Shown piece by piece: positions 35,083 to 38,399 of a DNA stretch of 38,399 nt; the stretch's first letter is position 1; each line of letters starts with the position of its first letter. The stretch spans positions 1-38,399 of the forward strand of contig NZ_LMUH01000002.1 of assembly GCF_009766105.1 (NCBI RefSeq). Direction: 5' to 3'. The notes under the pieces are model-generated. The model saw only the letters and a list, made by a program, of their open reading frames with translations. It did not search any database and had not been told where the DNA came from. Both the position numbers and the translations under genes were made by a program. This DNA is from Granulicella sp. S156. GTDB taxonomy: Bacteria; Acidobacteriota; Terriglobia; Terriglobales; Acidobacteriaceae.

Positions 35083-35200
35083 TGCCTGAAGAATAACCGA
35101 GTGGAGGGTGAATAGGGGAGAGGGCGCTTATGGGCGATAAGAACTTCTGCTTGGACGTGCCGTTTTGGCGGGAAGACAGTGGAAGTCGAGGCAAACAAAA

Positions 35201-36208
35201 ATGACGACTCAAACGATAGTCGAGTGTCAAGAGAAGACAGCGGCATTCAAGACGCTCAACAGCAAAACGGTGTTCTTTCTCGGGCTATTGATCGCGGCCA
35301 GCGGCCTGGTGTCGCCGCCTGTAGCGCTGGTGGGTGGCATTGCCTTCGGTTTTTCGGTGGAGCATCCCCTGCGGGCCGAGGCGAGCTCGCTGGCGAAGCT
35401 GCTGCTGCAGGCTTCGGTGGTTGCTCTGGGTTTTGGGATGAACCTTCAACAGGTGGTGCATGCCGGGCGCTCGGGGTTTCTCTATACGGCGGTGAGCATT
35501 ACGGCTGCGCTGGGGCTGGGACTGCTCCTGGGCAAGCTGCTGAAGGTGGGCGGCAAGGCTTCGTTCCTGATCGCGGCGGGTACAGCTATCTGCGGCGGAA
35601 GCGCAATCGCCGCTTTGGCGCCGATCACCGAGGCGGGCGAAGAAGAGATCAGCGTATCGATGGGCACCGTGTTCCTGCTGAACTCAATGGCTCTCCTGTT
35701 GTTTCCCGCAGTGGGATGGGCACTGCATCTGAGCCAGAACCAGTTCGGACTGTGGGCGGCATTGGCTATCCACGATACGAGTTCCGTGGTCGGCGCAGCC
35801 GCAAAGTACGGCGATCAGGCGCTGGCGATCGGAACCACGGTAAAGCTGGCGCGTGCGTTATGGATTGTGCCGGTATCCTTGATCACCGCGACGTTTATCG
35901 CGCGACATGGAACGCGCAGGGGCAATGCTGGTCCCAGTGCCGGGGTAAAGATTCCCTGGTTCATCGTGCTGTTCTGCGCCGCGGCTGCACTGAGTACGTA
36001 CCTTCCGAGCCTGCGACCGATGTTTGGCTCACTGAACCATCTCGGCAAAGTAGGCCTGACGGCGACGCTGTTCCTGATCGGGACGAGCCTGTCGAAGAAG
36101 ACCCTGAAGCAGGTTGGCATCAGGCCGCTGGTGCAGGGGGTAGTCCTCTGGGTAGTTGTGGCTGGAGCTTCCCTGGCGGCAATCTACTTTCGAATGATTT
36201 CGATCTAG
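35201..36208 (+). CDS. YeiH/UPF0324-family transporter (putative sulfate/sulfite exporter)
   Basis: 335 residues with about 10 membrane helices. Family landmarks: the first hydrophobic pair around FFLGLLIAASGLVSPPVALVGGIAFGF, the re-entrant LLLQASVVALGFGMNL, AAGTAICGGSAIAALAP, and the late IHDTSSVVGAAAKYG. The UPF0324 group includes E. coli YeiH; sulfate/sulfite-related export is proposed for relatives rather than proven. The start at 35201 (MTTQTIV) is preferred; the frame reaches back to 35165. It is convergent with the LysR regulator: both stop codons lie in one CTAG. The relation recalls the E. coli yeiE-yeiH neighbourhood. Confidence 0.88.
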   Translation: MTTQTIVECQEKTAAFKTLNSKTVFFLGLLIAASGLVSPPVALVGGIAFGFSVEHPLRAEASSLAKLLLQASVVALGFGMNLQQVVHAGRSGFLYTAVSITAALGLGLLLGKLLKVGGKASFLIAAGTAICGGSAIAALAPITEAGEEEISVSMGTVFLLNSMALLLFPAVGWALHLSQNQFGLWAALAIHDTSSVVGAAAKYGDQALAIGTTVKLARALWIVPVSLITATFIARHGTRRGNAGPSAGVKIPWFIVLFCAAAALSTYLPSLRPMFGSLNHLGKVGLTATLFLIGTSLSKKTLKQVGIRPLVQGVVLWVVVAGASLAAIYFRMISI

Positions 36209-37143
36209 CCTTCGGCTGCAGGGCTTGGTCTTCCAGTAGGGCGAGGTGCCAGGGCTTCGGCTCGTTCTAGGATGAAGCGGTAGAAGGCTCCCGTGACGCC
36301 AATAGGTTCAGGACCGCTGGGAGTGGCCAGCGAGAACATTCGCGCGAGTTGCAATCCGCGAACGTGTGCAACTCGCAGGTTTCCGAGAGCCAACTGCGAA
36401 CGTACCGCCCAGCGTGAGACAAACGCGATGCCCAGGCCTGCTTCCACGGCGCTGAGCAGGCCTTCGGTGGAGTCGAAGGTCATGCGGACGTGGAGGTCGC
36501 GGAGGCGAAGGCCGGCACGTTCAAAGGCCTGCTCGACGATACGGCGTGAGCCGGAGCCGAGTTCGCGCGCGACGAACGTAGCCTGCTGGAGCTGCGCGAG
36601 CTCGATATCTTCGCCAGCCCACTCGTGCGTGGCGGGGACGACGCAGATCATGTGGTCTTCCATGAAGGGTTCAATGCGGACATCCTGGCGCATAGCAGGG
36701 CCCTCGATGAGTGCGAGCTGGGCACGACGACTGACGAGAGCTTCGAGTGCGGTCCGTGTGTTTCCACCGATCACATCGATGTTGACCTTTGGGTTTTCGA
36801 GCAGGAAACCGGCGATGAGTTGCGGGAGCAGGTATTGCCCGATAGTCTGCGAGGCGGCGAGGGTGAGGTGGCCAGCATTGGTGCTGGTCGTCGCTGCGAC
36901 GGCCTGGCGCGCCTCATCCGACAGGTCCGCGAGTTTTTCGGCGTAGGGAAGAAGAGTTTTCCCGGCGGCAGTGAGGGTGATTTTGCCGCCGGAGCGATCG
37001 AAGAGCGCAACACCCAGCTCCGCCTCCAGCGCTTTGATCTGCTGCGTGACGGCGGGCTGAGTGAGCAGGAGTTCTTCGGCGGCCACGCGGAAGTTGCGGT
37101 GGCGGGCGACAGCGCGGAAGACGCGGAGGCGGAAGTTCTCCAT
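36205..37143 (-). CDS. LysR-family regulator, YeiE/CysB-like
   Basis: 312 residues. The helix-turn-helix is at the N-terminus: FRLRVFRAVARHRNFRVAAEELLLTQPAVTQQIKALE, followed by LGVALFDRSGGKITLT. The substrate domain (about 90-300) reads ASQTIGQYLLPQLIAGFLL, ALIEGPAMRQDVRIEPFMEDHM and ARELGSGSRRIVEQAF, closely recalling E. coli YeiE (which reads IGNYILPAVIARY and RERGSGTREIVD). YeiE regulates sulfite stress and yeiH; the adjacent YeiH-type gene makes the same pairing likely. The ATG at 37143 begins MENFRLRVF. A frame of another 180 codons upstream runs through ridA and is a shadow. Confidence 0.9.
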   Translation of the reverse strand: MENFRLRVFRAVARHRNFRVAAEELLLTQPAVTQQIKALEAELGVALFDRSGGKITLTAAGKTLLPYAEKLADLSDEARQAVAATTSTNAGHLTLAASQTIGQYLLPQLIAGFLLENPKVNIDVIGGNTRTALEALVSRRAQLALIEGPAMRQDVRIEPFMEDHMICVVPATHEWAGEDIELAQLQQATFVARELGSGSRRIVEQAFERAGLRLRDLHVRMTFDSTEGLLSAVEAGLGIAFVSRWAVRSQLALGNLRVAHVRGLQLARMFSLATPSGPEPIGVTGAFYRFILERAEALAPRPTGRPSPAAEG

Positions 37144-37175
37144 AGAGTCCAGCGTACAGCTACAGCGGAAATGAT

Positions 37176-37556
37176 CTAGGGCAGCACGGCTTCGGCTTCG
37201 ATCTCGACGTGCCACTTCGGGTTGAGCAGGGCGGCGACGACCATGGTGCTCGCGGGGCGAATTGTGCCAAAGACCTCGCCGTGGGCGCGGCCAATCTCTT
37301 CCCAGTCCTCGACGTGGGCAAGAAACATGCGGGTGCGGACGACGTTCTCGAAGGTAGCTCCAGCCTGTGTGAGCGCGGTCTCGATGAGCTTGAGGACCGT
37401 GCGGGTCTGTTCCGCAGGTGAGAGGTCTTCGGCTCCGACCGGGCCGGTACCCGAGACGTGGACGACGTTGCCGATGCGTACTGCGCGCGAGAAGCCGATG
37501 ATGGGTTCGTAAGGCGATGTGCCAGGAATGTTTTGGCGAGACGATGTGTTGCTCAT
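37176..37556 (-). CDS. RidA-family protein
   Basis: 126 residues of the YjgF/YER057c/UK114 fold: SPYEPIIGFSRAVRIGNVVHVSGTGPVG at the start, EQTRTVLKLIETALTQAGATFENVVRTRMFLAHVEDWEEIGRAH in the middle, and the conserved RPASTMVVAALLNPKWHVEIEAEAV near the end, including the Arg that binds the substrate carboxylate in true RidA enzymes. RidA removes reactive 2-aminoacrylate/enamines. This one is probably a RidA-subfamily member; the exact subfamily is not resolved. The start at 37556 has no clear Shine-Dalgarno. The LysR gene follows 32 bp downstream, so both may be on one transcript. Confidence 0.88.
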   Translation of the reverse strand: MSNTSSRQNIPGTSPYEPIIGFSRAVRIGNVVHVSGTGPVGAEDLSPAEQTRTVLKLIETALTQAGATFENVVRTRMFLAHVEDWEEIGRAHGEVFGTIRPASTMVVAALLNPKWHVEIEAEAVLP

Positions 37557-37618
37557 CGAACAATGATAACTGTGGGCATCGGTTATGATCTGCACTACTT
37601 CGGAGGGATGGCGAGGCA

Positions 37619-38281
37619 ATGTGTTTTTCTGCGACAGCGAACTTTGTGGGGAGCGGTGTGCTCGGTGCGGTCGGCGTCGTCACACTGACGAAAGTAAAGC
37701 ACAGGCGCGAGCTGTTATTTGCTTCGCTGCCGACGCTGTTTGCGGTGCATCAGTTCATGGAAGGCTTCGTCTGGCTGGGGTTGGATGGCATCCTGTCGCC
37801 GGCGGTGACGCACGATATGGGTGCGGCATTCGTAATCTATGCACAGGGGTTACTGCCGTTTCTGATGCCGCTGAGCATTATGCTGTTTGAGCAGACGCGA
37901 GCACGACGGCGAACGATGCTGCCATTCGTGATTCTGGGAACGCTGCTGACGCTCTACATGCTGTGGGGCCTCGCGGCGTATCCGCTGCAGGTCTCGGTAG
38001 CGGGCAATAGCATTGTGTACGTCAACTACGCGACCAACAGGACCTGGGTTGCGGTGCTGTATGTAATTGCTACGTGCGGCTCGTTGTTCTTCTCGAAGGT
38101 CAGGGCGATGGTGCTCTTTGGAGCTGCGAACCTGATTATTTTGCTGACCGTGATGGCGGTGAAGCGCTACGCGTTTACGTCGTTGTGGTGTGCGTATGCT
38201 GCGGTGGCCAGCGTGATTATCCTGGCTTACTTCTGGAAGAGCTCGGGGATCAGGCCGTTCAAGTACATTGAGGCGATTTGA
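37619..38281 (+). CDS. DUF6629-like integral membrane protein
   Basis: 220 residues with about seven membrane helices. It opens with MCFSATANF, the N-terminal motif I associate with the DUF6629 family, then GVLGAVGVVTL, a short loop (TKVKHRRELLF), and FAVHQFMEGFVWLGL. Cys2, the His-Gln-Phe-Met-Glu cluster and late Lys/Tyr residues recall a 7-TM receptor or redox scaffold, but the family has no known function. GGAGGG and GCGAGG lie just upstream of the ATG. It is divergent from ridA and ends at a hairpin terminator. Confidence 0.8.
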   Translation: MCFSATANFVGSGVLGAVGVVTLTKVKHRRELLFASLPTLFAVHQFMEGFVWLGLDGILSPAVTHDMGAAFVIYAQGLLPFLMPLSIMLFEQTRARRRTMLPFVILGTLLTLYMLWGLAAYPLQVSVAGNSIVYVNYATNRTWVAVLYVIATCGSLFFSKVRAMVLFGAANLIILLTVMAVKRYAFTSLWCAYAAVASVIILAYFWKSSGIRPFKYIEAI

Positions 38282-38292
38282 GGGGTGGCATG

Positions 38293-38324
38293 AAAAGGGC
38301 GAACGCTTTCGCGCTCGCCCTTTT
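38293..38324. terminator. Bidirectional hairpin terminator
   Basis: Stem AAAAGGGCGA (38293-38302) with TCGCCCTTTT (38315-38324), extended inside by 3 bp after one mismatch, loop TTTC. The arm ends give a short U run on either strand, so it could serve both the DUF6629-like gene and the minus-strand gene at the edge. Confidence 0.75.
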
Positions 38325-38350
38325 GTTGGCTTCGAATGTGAAGTGAGTGC

Positions 38351-38399
38351 TTACAGCCCCTTCTTCACCAAGAAGAGAATCAGATCCTTCACGCGCGAG
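38351..38399 (-). CDS. C-terminal end of a protein, probably glyceraldehyde-3-phosphate dehydrogenase
   Basis: Only the last 15 residues and stop are in the window: SRVKDLILFLVKKGL, TAA at 38353-38351. This fits the end of type-I GAPDH, where a YSNRVxDLxxxL-type helix closes the protein. pgk and tpiA on the same strand nearby support it. The identification rests on 15 residues and the neighbourhood; it could be another enzyme. Confidence 0.5.
   Translation of the reverse strand, partial: SRVKDLILFLVKKGL

Noticed and set aside
36205..37683. 492-residue version of the LysR protein starting inside the plus-strand DUF6629-like gene
   Set aside because: The first 180 residues overlap ridA and read as Arg/His/Pro-rich shadow sequence; the LysR helix-turn-helix begins at the ATG at 37143.

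Overview
The window looks like chromosomal DNA of a subdivision-1 Acidobacterium (Terriglobus/Granulicella/Edaphobacter-like). The grounds are the large Oar-type TonB-dependent receptor with a carboxypeptidase-regulatory-like N-terminal domain, the two DNA-binding/transmembrane proteins of a kind I associate with that phylum, the GC-rich codon use, and intergenic DNA full of palindromes built on GGCCTTTAGGC-, GTCATCCTGAAGC- and GGGTGCCCCAT-like words. The taxonomic call is from memory of such genomes, not from a search.

Layout. 1-3166: the 3' part of a large WG-repeat protein, an alkyltransferase-like DNA-repair protein and a small GNAT protein, all on +. 3197-8227: a membrane-anchored regulator-like protein divergent from a TonB-dependent receptor that ends in a strong terminator. 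8269-10260: a DeoR-type regulator and an MFS transporter, probably one operon, with a 20-bp-phased direct repeat over the regulator start. 10683-14993: a second membrane-anchored regulator-like protein, a small exported protein and a secreted GH3 beta-glucosidase. 14994-15409: a palindrome-rich spacer. 15410-19476: an exported DUF4142 protein, a tightly overlapping DoxX / ECF sigma / zinc-finger anti-sigma operon, a small membrane protein, a FadR-type regulator and a VOC protein. 19600-20340: repeat DNA around a small putative lipoprotein. 20340-27280: P5C dehydrogenase, a 1184-residue GH18-like/NodB/GT2 fusion for polysaccharide synthesis, and a polytopic GT39-type membrane protein. 27425-29302: two LolA-like paralogues. 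29344-31052: serS with a coupled small membrane protein. 31236-38399: a penicillin-recognising serine hydrolase, signal peptidase I (TTG start), tpiA, pgk, a YeiH-type transporter convergent with a YeiE-like LysR regulator, RidA, a DUF6629-like membrane protein and, at the edge, 16 codons (15 residues and the stop) that fit the end of type-I GAPDH.

How it fits together. The window mixes central metabolism (pgk, tpiA, probable gap, serS, lepB, proline degradation) with envelope and carbohydrate functions (TonB uptake, GH3, polysaccharide synthase/deacetylase, LolA-like proteins). The most interesting items are the pair of uncharacterised DNA-binding/one-TM/periplasmic-domain proteins, one beside the TonB receptor and one near the beta-glucosidase, and the three-domain polysaccharide synthase whose GH18-like domain seems to have lost its catalytic acid. 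No tRNA, rRNA, CRISPR array, transposase or prophage was seen.
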